7,419 nt of DNA from Actinomycetota bacterium (lineage in GTDB: Bacteria > Actinomycetota > Acidimicrobiia > Spongiisociales > UBA11373): positions 1-7,419 of the forward strand of contig JAUYIV010000274.1 in assembly GCA_030688105.1 (NCBI GenBank), read 5' to 3'. This document shows, in pieces, positions 1 to 4,575 of the stretch. Position numbers and translations under genes: made by a program. Numbering within the stretch: position 1 is the stretch's first letter; each line of letters opens with the position of its first letter. The notes beneath the pieces are model-generated. The model was not told the DNA's origin, did not search any database, and saw nothing but the letters and a program-made list of their open reading frames with translations.

Positions 1-366
1 GGAACGCAGCACCCGCTCGAGGATGGTCTGCGAGAACGACATGTCGTTGATGTTCTCGAGCGGGATCTCCTTTCCCTTCCTCGAAAGGATCCCGCTGCGG
101 CGGATGAGCCGCTCGTTCGTCAGCACGTAATGGGTGAACCACCAGCCGATGAATGGGTACAGGCCCAAGCGGAGGAAGAGGACGGCGACGACCCCGGTGA
201 CCACCCAGTCGAACGTGCTGTCGTCGGGGGGATAGACCCAGGTGACGATGACGCCGGCGACGAAGAGCAGCGTCCAGGAGAATGGGACGGCCAGTAACCG
301 CCAGTGGGGGCGGAACTCGCGGATCACGGACTCGCCTTCGGTGAGGAATCTCTCGGGGTAGGACAT
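1..366 (-). CDS. PH-domain (bPH_2/YdbT-like) membrane protein, N-terminal 122 residues, runs off the window
   Basis: Reading leftwards from the ATG at 366, 122 codons stay open to base 1, so the C-terminus lies outside the window. Two hydrophobic segments are visible, at about residues 24-45 and 53-77 (the second ends in FIGWWF). They are followed by YVLTNERLIRRSGILSRKG and a stretch ending EIPLENINDMSFSQTILERV (about 80-119). The pattern of membrane hairpin, then 'T.eRli.r.Gil.r....ip...I..v...qsile' is that of the bacterial PH domain family (PF03703). These are membrane proteins of mostly unknown function, often found in actinobacteria. No Shine-Dalgarno sequence is seen. A TACCCT (374-379, minus strand) sits 7 bases before the ATG, which would suit a leaderless transcript. 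The family is fairly sure; the role is unknown. Confidence 0.85.
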   Translation of the reverse strand, partial: MSYPERFLTEGESVIREFRPHWRLLAVPFSWTLLFVAGVIVTWVYPPDDSTFDWVVTGVVAVLFLRLGLYPFIGWWFTHYVLTNERLIRRSGILSRKGKEIPLENINDMSFSQTILERVLRS

Positions 367-565
367 GGCCGAAAGGGTAGGCGCGCTCCGAGGGCCACGG
401 CGGGTCCGGACACCGGAAAGCCGACAGGTAACACGACTCGAGCGGCCGGACTCGTGCAGCACGGCACTTACTCGGAGAGGAGGATTCCGCCCCAATCTGC
501 GGGATCGACGTCGGCGACACGCCTCGGCCGGGGGTTGCCATGGGCCGGTCGTAGGAGGGAACGCG
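367..565. other. Intergenic stretch with no supported gene
   Basis: Between the PH-domain start and the end of structured RNA A, I see no convincing coding frame, tRNA or repeat. Open frames crossing it on either strand have Arg/Pro/Gly-rich translations typical of high-GC noncoding DNA. The left edge holds a possible -10 box (TACCCT, minus strand, 374-379) for the PH-domain gene. Confidence 0.5.
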
Positions 566-796
566 GAAAACCCCGAGGGAGTCTTGGCCGAAGCCTCCAC
601 CCTCTCGGGGTTGTTCCGATCGAAGCGTTCCTTGCGAACCGCTCCTGTCTTTGACCTCGGACCGAAGCCCGGTGTCGAAGCTGGCCCGGCGACCGCATCG
701 AGCCTTTCGGCCGATGCGACCCTCCCGAAGGAGCAAGGTCGGTAGCCGCCTCCGGCCGTTACCGGCCTTTGGCGTCCCCGGATCGCTCCGGTGACA
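566..796 (-). ncRNA. Structured non-coding RNA, copy A (about 231 nt)
   Basis: The predicted transcript starts about 7 bases after the minus-strand -10 box TATTGT (808-803) and ends at the T-tract after the terminator (567-570). On this strand it reads as a chain of hairpins with stable tetraloops: 778-791 (5 bp, GCGA), 747-774 (GUAA loop, 5-bp stem, 3x3 internal loop, 4-bp outer stem), 717-741 (UUCG, 4 bp plus 5 bp), 696-716 (GAAA, 3 bp plus 5 bp), 659-670 (UUCG), 624-643 (GCAA) and the terminator 571-610 (UUCG). GNRA and cUUCGg loops are strand-specific, so the orientation is supported. No start codon with an open frame fits. The -35/-10, the terminator and the hairpin chain recur in copy B, 1488 bp to the right. 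I cannot match it to a known RNA family, so its function is unknown. Confidence 0.72.
567..610 (-). terminator. Intrinsic terminator of RNA A
   Basis: On the minus strand CCCCGAG (610-604) pairs with CTCGGGG (577-571). An inner GGC-UUCG-GCC hairpin (595-586) sits in the loop, and TTTT (570-567) follows directly. The T-run follows the stem only on the minus strand, which sets the direction. The 40-nt core 571-610 matches 2028-2067 at 32 of 40 positions without gaps. Confidence 0.75.
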
Positions 797-802
797 GTTC
801 GA

Positions 803-880
803 ACAATACGAGGTCGCTGCCGTCCGGGTCAAGTCGGATCGCTACCTGTTTTTCGCGCTCCTGGGGGAGTTTTCGCGGGG
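803..880 (-). promoter_or_regulatory. Promoter module of RNA A with twin upstream boxes
   Basis: The minus strand carries TTGACC (832-827), an 18-bp spacer and TATTGT (808-803), a good sigma-70-type promoter. Upstream are CAGGTA (848-843) and two CGCGAAAA boxes (857-850 and 877-870) whose starts are 20 bp apart. The 78-bp block aligns with 2291-2368 without gaps at about 56 of 78 positions. Mismatches concentrate in the spacer (about 10 of 13 positions across 812-824), while CTTGACCCG, the -10 and the CGCGAAAA boxes are kept. That is the pattern expected of a conserved promoter rather than of coding DNA. Confidence 0.72.
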
Positions 881-960
881 ATTCCAGAATGCCCGCCGAA
901 AGGACCCGTGCCCGAGGCCCGCCACGGCGGTGCGATCTGCCCGCGGACGGCCTTCGGAGG

Positions 961-966
961 TAGAGT
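961..966 (+). promoter_or_regulatory. Possible -10 box for the small membrane protein gene
   Basis: TAGAGT followed by CCCCGC places the start point at or next to the ATG at 973, so the message may be leaderless. A GGAGG at 956-960 could act as a ribosome site instead, but its 12-base spacing is long. No clear -35 box is seen. Confidence 0.35.
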
Positions 967-972
967 CCCCGC

Positions 973-1278
973 ATGCCCTATGCGGCCGTACTCCGTCGGC
1001 CGGGGCGGATCACCGTCATCGGCTGGGTGCTTCTGATCCTCGTCGTCCTGCTCCTCATACACGGCGTGGCGATGGGGGCTCACCATGTCGATGGGTCGGG
1101 ATGCGCCACCTGCGTCGTGGCGCTGCTCGCCATCATGGTTGCCCTCGCCATCGTCGACACCTCGGCGGCGATCCACCCGGTTCCCCCTCTGGCATTTCCA
1201 ACGATGCACCAGCTACGCCATCCCGACGCGTTGCGCTCGAGACACCCGCCGAACGACGGAACGGTCTTGAGGCTCTGA
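973..1278 (+). CDS. Small two-helix membrane protein with Cys/His-rich loop, possibly copper-related
   Basis: 101 residues. Hydrophobic segments lie at about 13-31 (VIGWVLLILVVLLLIHG) and 46-63 (TCVVALLAIMVALAIV). The loop between them carries His30, His37, His38 and a CATC pair (Cys44, Cys47). The tail holds several more His residues (68, 79, 83, 91). Short proteins with this layout, helix, His loop, C..C, helix, are seen in actinobacterial metal loci, but I cannot assign a named family. The next gene, 52 bases downstream on the same strand, is a cupredoxin, so a role in copper binding or delivery at the membrane is a reasonable inference. The stop codon (1276-1278) enters the base of the hairpin over the cupredoxin ribosome site, which suggests translational coupling. 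The hydrophobic pattern argues against a chance frame; the low-complexity tail is less convincing. Confidence 0.62.
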   Translation: MPYAAVLRRPGRITVIGWVLLILVVLLLIHGVAMGAHHVDGSGCATCVVALLAIMVALAIVDTSAAIHPVPPLAFPTMHQLRHPDALRSRHPPNDGTVLRL

Positions 1279-1328
1279 TCTGCTCCTTTCTCGCAAACGA
1301 TCGAATCGTTTCAGAAAGGAGACAGATC
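1277..1328 (+). promoter_or_regulatory. Long hairpin sequestering the cupredoxin Shine-Dalgarno sequence
   Basis: 1277-1291 pairs with 1313-1328 over 15 base pairs with a single bulged A (1322). After a small internal loop, AAACGA (1295-1300) pairs with TCGTTT (1306-1311) over a tight TCGAA loop. The strong Shine-Dalgarno sequence AAAGGAG (1315-1321), nine bases before the GTG start, is fully paired with CTCCTTT (1283-1289). The left arm starts inside the stop codon of the upstream gene. The apical palindrome (1295-1311) could also be a DNA operator. The pairing is seen directly; the control mechanism is inferred. Confidence 0.7.
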
Positions 1329-1330
1329 CA

Positions 1331-1855
1331 GTGAGATTCCGAACCTTCGCGGTGATGCTCGCTGCGATCGTGCTCGTCGGCCCCGCGTGCGGCGACGATG
1401 ACGCGACCGCAGAAGACGACGGCACCCGCACGATCGAGCTGACCGATTTCCAATTCTCGCCCGACCTGGCGGCCGTCTCGGCAGGCCAGACGGTCGAGTT
1501 CATCGTCACCAACCACGGTGCCGTGGAGCACGAGTTCCGCGTCACGACTCAGCGCGGGATCGACGACCACATCGCGGGCGGTCACCAGGAGCACCTGGGC
1601 GACGACGACATGCACGACGACGACATGGGCGACATGGGCGACGACATGGGCGACATGGACGACGACGACATGGGCGGAGACGACATCGGCGGAGACGACA
1701 TCGGCGAGATGCCGAAGCTGGTCATCCCGCCCGGCGAGACGATGACGCTCACCGTCACGATGCCCGACGATCCAACTACGTACACCCGCTTCGTATGCCT
1801 GATCCCGGGGCACTACGAGGCAGGGATGGTGGGCGAAATCGTCTACTCGGGCTGA
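1331..1855 (+). CDS. Cupredoxin-domain lipoprotein with Asp/Met-rich insert
   Basis: 174 residues with a GTG start, chosen for the AAAGGAG nine bases upstream and the signal peptide that begins there. Residues 1-19 form a short signal ending LVGPA-Cys20, a slightly atypical lipobox, so the mature protein is probably lipid-anchored outside the membrane. The cupredoxin fold follows: FQFSPD and AGQTVEFIVTNHG lead to His67 in VEHEF, and the C-terminal FVCLIPGHYEAGM supplies Cys156, His161 and Met166. The full His-Cys-His-Met type 1 copper set is therefore present, so electron transfer or copper binding is likely. Residues 91-127 are an unusual insert with 18 Asp, 7 Met and 1 His, with further His residues at 80, 85 and 88. 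That composition suggests extra metal binding. The gene follows a small Cys/His membrane protein and probably forms an operon with it. Redox partners are not visible. Confidence 0.9.
   Translation: MRFRTFAVMLAAIVLVGPACGDDDATAEDDGTRTIELTDFQFSPDLAAVSAGQTVEFIVTNHGAVEHEFRVTTQRGIDDHIAGGHQEHLGDDDMHDDDMGDMGDDMGDMDDDDMGGDDIGGDDIGEMPKLVIPPGETMTLTVTMPDDPTTYTRFVCLIPGHYEAGMVGEIVYSG
1601..1711 (+). repeat. In-frame tandem repeat encoding the Asp/Met-rich insert
   Basis: The stretch is built from short variants of GAC GAC GAC ATG GGC and ends in two perfect copies of a 15-base unit (GGCGGAGACGACATC). All units are multiples of three, so length changes would keep the reading frame. It encodes residues 91-127 of the cupredoxin. 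Confidence 0.75.
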
Positions 1856-1861
1856 GCCCGA
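1847..1861 (+). terminator. Short hairpin over the cupredoxin stop codon
   Basis: TCGGGCT and AGCCCGA form a near-perfect palindrome with the TGA stop (1853-1855) at its centre. There is no T-tract. It may work together with the stronger stem at 1874-1897. Confidence 0.4.
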
Positions 1862-1873
1862 CTTAAGGCGCGT

Positions 1874-1897
1874 CCGGGGGCTCGACGGAGCCCCCGG
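1874..1897 (+). terminator. Strong GC-rich stem-loop downstream of the cupredoxin gene
   Basis: CCGGGGGCTC pairs perfectly over 10 bp with GAGCCCCCGG around a GACG loop, 18 bases after the stop codon. There is no U-run, as is common for terminators in high-GC actinobacteria. It could also stop RNA B readthrough from the other side. Confidence 0.6.
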
Positions 1898-1942
1898 GCC
1901 GCCCGCCGCCGGATGGCAGCCACCGCCCCCGGTGCAGCCAAC

Positions 1943-1982
1943 GATGGCGCCCTCCGGCCGATGGCGCGCTCCGGCCGATGGC
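1943..1982 (+). repeat. 17-bp tandem repeat, about 2.3 copies
   Basis: The unit GATGGCGCSCTCCGGCC occurs twice, followed by a partial GATGGC. The junction reads CTCCGGCCGATGGC in both copies. Its reverse complement shares about 16 bases with the end of the GCCATCG heptamer array at 6053-6068. Confidence 0.7.
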
Positions 1983-2021
1983 CGAGGGCTGAGGGCGGCC
2001 GTGCGAAGCGAGGCCAGAAAG

Positions 2022-2284
2022 GCGGAACCCCGAGAACGCTTTGGCCGAAGCCGCAGCCCTCTCGGGGCTCCATGTCCCCCCGTCGAGCGAACCCTTGCGG
2101 GCCGCTCCCCGGGGGGAACCGGAAGGTGTTGCCACCGACCGGCACCCTCCTGCTGAACCGAAGCCCAGCGGGTAGGCCGTGGCCCCGGTGGCGCCGAAGT
2201 GAGCCCGAAGGCCCTATCCGGCGACCCCTTGCGGGGTGTTCCCCGGGGCCGCCTCCCTGAGTTCCTTTCGGTTCCTGGGGAGGA
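2022..2284 (-). ncRNA. Structured non-coding RNA, copy B (about 263 nt)
   Basis: This is the homologue of copy A, transcribed leftwards from a promoter at 2320-2291. Its predicted start falls right at the first helix. Hairpins on the minus strand: 2252-2283 (6-bp outer stem, GAAA loop), 2224-2237 (5 bp, GCAA), 2201-2214 (5 bp, UUCG), 2152-2169 (7 bp, UUCG), 2119-2142 (4 bp plus 4 bp, GCAA), 2086-2106 (GCAA) and the terminator 2028-2067 (UUCG). That is seven tetraloop hairpins, the same number as copy A. The sixth hairpin keeps AGCGG, GCAA and CGCT in both copies, while the inner pairs change from U-A to C-G, a compensatory change. No gene on this strand follows before the convergent cupredoxin, so a standalone RNA is likelier than a leader. 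Function unknown. Confidence 0.72.
2026..2067 (-). terminator. Terminator stem of RNA B
   Basis: On the minus strand CCCCGAGA (2067-2060) pairs with TCTCGGGG (2035-2028), with an inner GGC-UUCG-GCC hairpin in the loop. Only TT follows directly, and TTT comes after a few more bases, so it may be weaker than the terminator of copy A. Confidence 0.65.
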
Positions 2285-2290
2285 AGCGAC

Positions 2291-2368
2291 ACCATACGAC
2301 CCGGTTCGCATTCGGGTCAAGCGAAACCGGTACCTGGTTTTCGCGTTCCAGGCGGCGTTTTCGCGCGG
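2291..2368 (-). promoter_or_regulatory. Promoter module of RNA B with twin upstream boxes
   Basis: The minus strand has TTGACC (2320-2315), an 18-bp spacer and TATGGT (2296-2291). CAGGTA (2336-2331) and two CGCGAAAA boxes (2345-2338 and 2365-2358) lie upstream in exactly the register seen in copy A. The twin boxes sit on one face of the helix, which would suit a regulator or an UP-like A-tract element. The module lies back to back with the start of the MFS gene at 2410, so it could affect that promoter too. Confidence 0.72.
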
Positions 2369-2391
2369 GGTTGCGGCCGGCTGACCGCCCC

Positions 2392-2397
2392 TAACCT
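2392..2397 (+). promoter_or_regulatory. Possible -10 box of the MFS gene
   Basis: TAACCT ends 12 bases before the ATG at 2410, giving a very short leader. TTGCGG at 2371-2376 is a poor -35 with only a 15-bp spacer. No Shine-Dalgarno sequence is visible. Confidence 0.3.
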
Positions 2398-2409
2398 GCC
2401 GGTCGGCGC

Positions 2410-3591
2410 ATGCACCGGCTCCTCACTCCCCGCTTCGCGATCGCATGGATGGTCAGTCTGTTCTCCGGGCTGGCGTTCTTCCTGTTCGTCCATTTCCCGC
2501 GCTTCCTGGAAGACCTCGGGGCAAGCGAGGCGCAGATCGGCCTGATCATTGGTTCGACCGCCCTGAGCGCAATCGCGGTGAGGCCCCAATTGGGCCGGGA
2601 GCTCGACCGCCGGGGCCGTCGCCCGATTCTCCTCCTCGGAGGCGCCGCCAACTCGGCGGTGCTCGCCCTCTACCTCACCGTCGAGTCTCTGGGCCCGTGG
2701 CTCTTCATGATCCGGATCCTCCATGGATTCGGCGTGGCCCTGGCGTTCACCGCCATCTTCACCTACGCCGCCGACCTCGTGCCCGAGTCGAAGCGCACTC
2801 AAGGTCTGGCCCTGTTCGGGGTGTCGGGGCTGCTTCCGGTCGCCCTGGGCGGGATCATCGGTGATTTCGTGCTCGGCCACTGGGGCTTCGACGGGCTCTT
2901 CCTCGCCTCGCTCGCCTTTGGGCTCTCCGGGCTGGGGCTCTCGACCTTCCTGCCGGAGTCGTCCACCCCCGCAGGTCGAAGGAGCCAGGTGTCGTTCGTC
3001 CGCCCGCTGCTGCAACGCGACCTCCTGCCGCTGTGGTGGCTCAGCCTGGTCTTCGCTCTGTCGCTCAACGCCTACTTCACCTTCCTGCGCACGTTCGTCG
3101 ACCAATCCGGGATCGGGTCGGTCAGTGGTTTCTTCGCCGCGTATGCCGGCACCGCGATGCTGCTGCGAGTCGTCGGGGGATGGGTTCCGGACAGGGTCGG
3201 AGCCAAGCGCGTCCTCTACCCGGCGATGGTGGTGTTCGCCGCCGGCTTCGTCGTGCTCTCCACCGCATCGACGGGATCCTCGATCATGATCGCGGGCGCC
3301 CTCTGCGGAACCGGTCACGCCTACGCCTTCCCGATCCTGTACGCACTCTCCTTCGGCCGGGCGGGGAGGACGGACCGCGGGTCCGCCTCGGCGATCTTCA
3401 CCGGGCTGTTCGACCTGGGGACCCTGGTGGGCGGCCCGCTGCTGGGAGCGCTCGTCACCTGGTTCGGATATTCGTCGATGTTCCTCGCCGCGGCCGCGTG
3501 GGTCGTGGCCGGCTCGTTCCTCTTCAGCCTGTGGGAGGGTGACATCGGCCATCGCAGGCAGGCGAGAACTACACCCGTGTCACTCGGGTGA
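2410..3591 (+). CDS. Major facilitator superfamily (MFS) transporter
   Basis: 393 residues, the normal length for a 12-helix MFS carrier (PF07690). Hydrophobic segments cover almost the whole chain. The motif A loop between helices 2 and 3 reads GRELDRRGRRPILL (62-75). Its second-half counterpart between helices 8 and 9 reads GGWVPDRVGAKRVL (256-269), so both halves of the pseudo-repeat are intact. Helix 4 follows IRILHGFGVALAFTAIFTYAADLVP-type sequence (about 101-125), as in drug and sugar efflux carriers, which points to proton-coupled export, though the substrate cannot be read from sequence. The ATG at 2410 gives a short cytoplasmic start (MHRLLTPRF) straight into helix 1. The stop overlaps an inverted repeat before the nuclease gene 16 bases downstream. 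Confidence 0.88.
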   Translation: MHRLLTPRFAIAWMVSLFSGLAFFLFVHFPRFLEDLGASEAQIGLIIGSTALSAIAVRPQLGRELDRRGRRPILLLGGAANSAVLALYLTVESLGPWLFMIRILHGFGVALAFTAIFTYAADLVPESKRTQGLALFGVSGLLPVALGGIIGDFVLGHWGFDGLFLASLAFGLSGLGLSTFLPESSTPAGRRSQVSFVRPLLQRDLLPLWWLSLVFALSLNAYFTFLRTFVDQSGIGSVSGFFAAYAGTAMLLRVVGGWVPDRVGAKRVLYPAMVVFAAGFVVLSTASTGSSIMIAGALCGTGHAYAFPILYALSFGRAGRTDRGSASAIFTGLFDLGTLVGGPLLGALVTWFGYSSMFLAAAAWVVAGSFLFSLWEGDIGHRRQARTTPVSLG

Positions 3592-3599
3592 CGTATAGT
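3572..3599 (+). promoter_or_regulatory. Inverted repeat and -10 box before the nuclease gene
   Basis: CACCCG (3572-3577) and CGGGTG (3585-3590) form a 6-bp inverted repeat over the last codons of the MFS gene. TATAGT (3594-3599) lies 8 bases before the ATG at 3608, an excellent -10 for a leaderless transcript. The repeat covers the expected -35 zone, so it could be an operator, or a weak terminator for the MFS gene. Confidence 0.5.
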
Positions 3600-3607
3600 C
3601 CCCGGAC

Positions 3608-4402
3608 ATGGGACTGGAGACATTGAGCCCGAGCCGGGCGAGCGATTTCAAGACCTGCCCTCAGCTCTTCAAGTTCCGGGCGATCGATCGGCTGCCCGAA
3701 CCCACCACCGTGTATCAGGCCCGGGGCACCACCGCCCATCTGGCCCTGCAGCGGCTCTTCGACCTTCCGGCCGAAGGCCGAACCCCCGAGGTCCTCTTCG
3801 ACCTGTTTCGCGCCGCCTGGGCCGAGGTCCGGATCGAGGAGTTCGAGGGTCTGTTCGAGACCGTCGAGGAAGAGCGGGCATGGGGCATCGAGAGTCTCGA
3901 GTTGCTCGCCAACTACTTCTCTATCGAGGACCCCACCTCATTCGATCCCCTCGACCGCGAGCTCGACATGCTCGAGGACCTCGAAGGCATCACCATCCGT
4001 GGGATCCTCGATCGCATCGAGGAGGCCCCAGACGGGCGGCTCGTCATCACCGACTACAAGACCGGGAAGGCGCCGCCGGAGCGGTACGCCCTGCCTGCCT
4101 TCTTCGCCCTGAAAATCTACGCCCTGCTGATCCGCCGCCGACTGGGGAGGACCCCCGCGGAGATCCAGCTGATCTACCTCAATGGGCCGACCGTCTACCG
4201 GATCCCGGTCAACGATGCGCAGCTGGACGCCATGGACCGCCAGCTCCGCGCCCTTTGGTCGGCGATCGACAAGGCGATCGACCAGGAGCGGTTCCCCCCG
4301 CGGGTGAGCCGACTCTGCGACTGGTGCTCCTTCCAATCGATCTGCCCGGCATGGGCGGACACCGAAGTCGCCGCGGGAGCACTGGCGGCGGTGTCGGGAT
4401 AG
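3608..4402 (+). CDS. RecB-like PD-(D/E)XK nuclease with Fe-S cysteine set
   Basis: 264 residues, similar in layout to the single-domain RecB-family exonucleases of actinobacteria (Rv2119-like). The N-terminus LSPSRASDFKTCPQLFKFR gives Cys17. GTTAHLALQRLF holds the conserved His44. GILDRIEE (Asp135) and ITDYKTGK (Asp149, Lys151) form the PD-(D/E)XK active site. The C-terminus has CDWCSFQSICPAW with Cys237, Cys240 and Cys246, which with Cys17 would bind a 4Fe-4S cluster as in Cas4, AddB and AdnB. The helix after the active site reads AFFALKIYALLI, where related nucleases usually have Gln four residues before the Tyr; here that position is Ala167. A role in DNA end processing or repair is likely. 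The likely leaderless start follows TATAGT. A UvrD-type helicase begins 1.8 kb downstream, but a glutamate dehydrogenase on the other strand separates them. Confidence 0.88.
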   Translation: MGLETLSPSRASDFKTCPQLFKFRAIDRLPEPTTVYQARGTTAHLALQRLFDLPAEGRTPEVLFDLFRAAWAEVRIEEFEGLFETVEEERAWGIESLELLANYFSIEDPTSFDPLDRELDMLEDLEGITIRGILDRIEEAPDGRLVITDYKTGKAPPERYALPAFFALKIYALLIRRRLGRTPAEIQLIYLNGPTVYRIPVNDAQLDAMDRQLRALWSAIDKAIDQERFPPRVSRLCDWCSFQSICPAWADTEVAAGALAAVSG

Positions 4403-4419
4403 CCGAGCTTCGCTCGGCT
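4401..4419 (+). terminator. Hairpin at the end of the nuclease gene
   Basis: AGCCGAGC pairs perfectly over 8 bp with GCTCGGCT around a TTC loop, and the stem begins inside the TAG stop (4400-4402). There is no T-run. It faces the GDH-side stem at 4557-4575 across the convergent intergenic region. Confidence 0.55.
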
Positions 4420-4420
4420 C

Positions 4421-4448
4421 GCAATGCGCAATTCGCAACTCGCAATTC
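4421..4448 (+). repeat. Heptanucleotide tandem array (GCAATTC), 4 units
   Basis: The units are GCAATGC, GCAATTC, GCAACTC and GCAATTC, head to tail with period 7. A looser pair, GTATCGC and GTATTGC, follows at 4466-4479. The rest of the region up to 4556 shows no gene. Confidence 0.75.
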
Positions 4449-4556
4449 GACAGAACGCGTCCGTCGTATCGCGTATTGCGCCGAGCGGCGCATCCTCGCG
4501 ATCCGAGATGCCATCAGAGACGCGCAACACCCCAGCCGCGGGACTGGCACGTCGCG

Positions 4557-4575
4557 GGCCGGGCGCAGCCCGGCC
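4557..4575 (-). terminator. Hairpin at the end of the glutamate dehydrogenase gene
   Basis: GGCCGGGC pairs perfectly over 8 bp with GCCCGGCC around a three-base loop. It overlaps the last base of the minus-strand TAG stop (4577-4575). No T-run follows on either strand. Confidence 0.5.

Noticed and set aside
304..745. Two overlapping plus-strand frames of about 116-126 codons
   Set aside because: They cross the PH-domain start and the RNA A terminator, have Arg/Pro/Gly-rich translations and no ribosome site.
566..796. RNA A as a riboswitch leader of the PH-domain gene
   Set aside because: A terminator ends it about 200 bases before that gene, copy B has no gene after it on its strand, and I saw no conserved core of the c-di-GMP, c-di-AMP, cobalamin, TPP or SAM classes.
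825..890. A possible conserved peptide (RVK..RYL.FA....FSRG) encoded in both promoter modules
   Set aside because: The two copies do share a frame here, but differences are spread over all codon positions and cluster in the promoter spacer. There is no matching start, so a promoter explains the conservation better.
1133..2320. A 395-codon open frame on the minus strand across the cupredoxin gene and RNA B
   Set aside because: It is antisense to a clear cupredoxin, is rich in Arg/Pro/Gly with His/Val runs produced by the Asp/Met repeat, and shows no domain.
2317..3552. A 411-codon open frame on the minus strand opposite the MFS gene
   Set aside because: Charged low-complexity translation (Glu/Arg/Gly/Gln), the usual mirror of a hydrophobic high-GC gene; the plus strand has intact MFS motifs.
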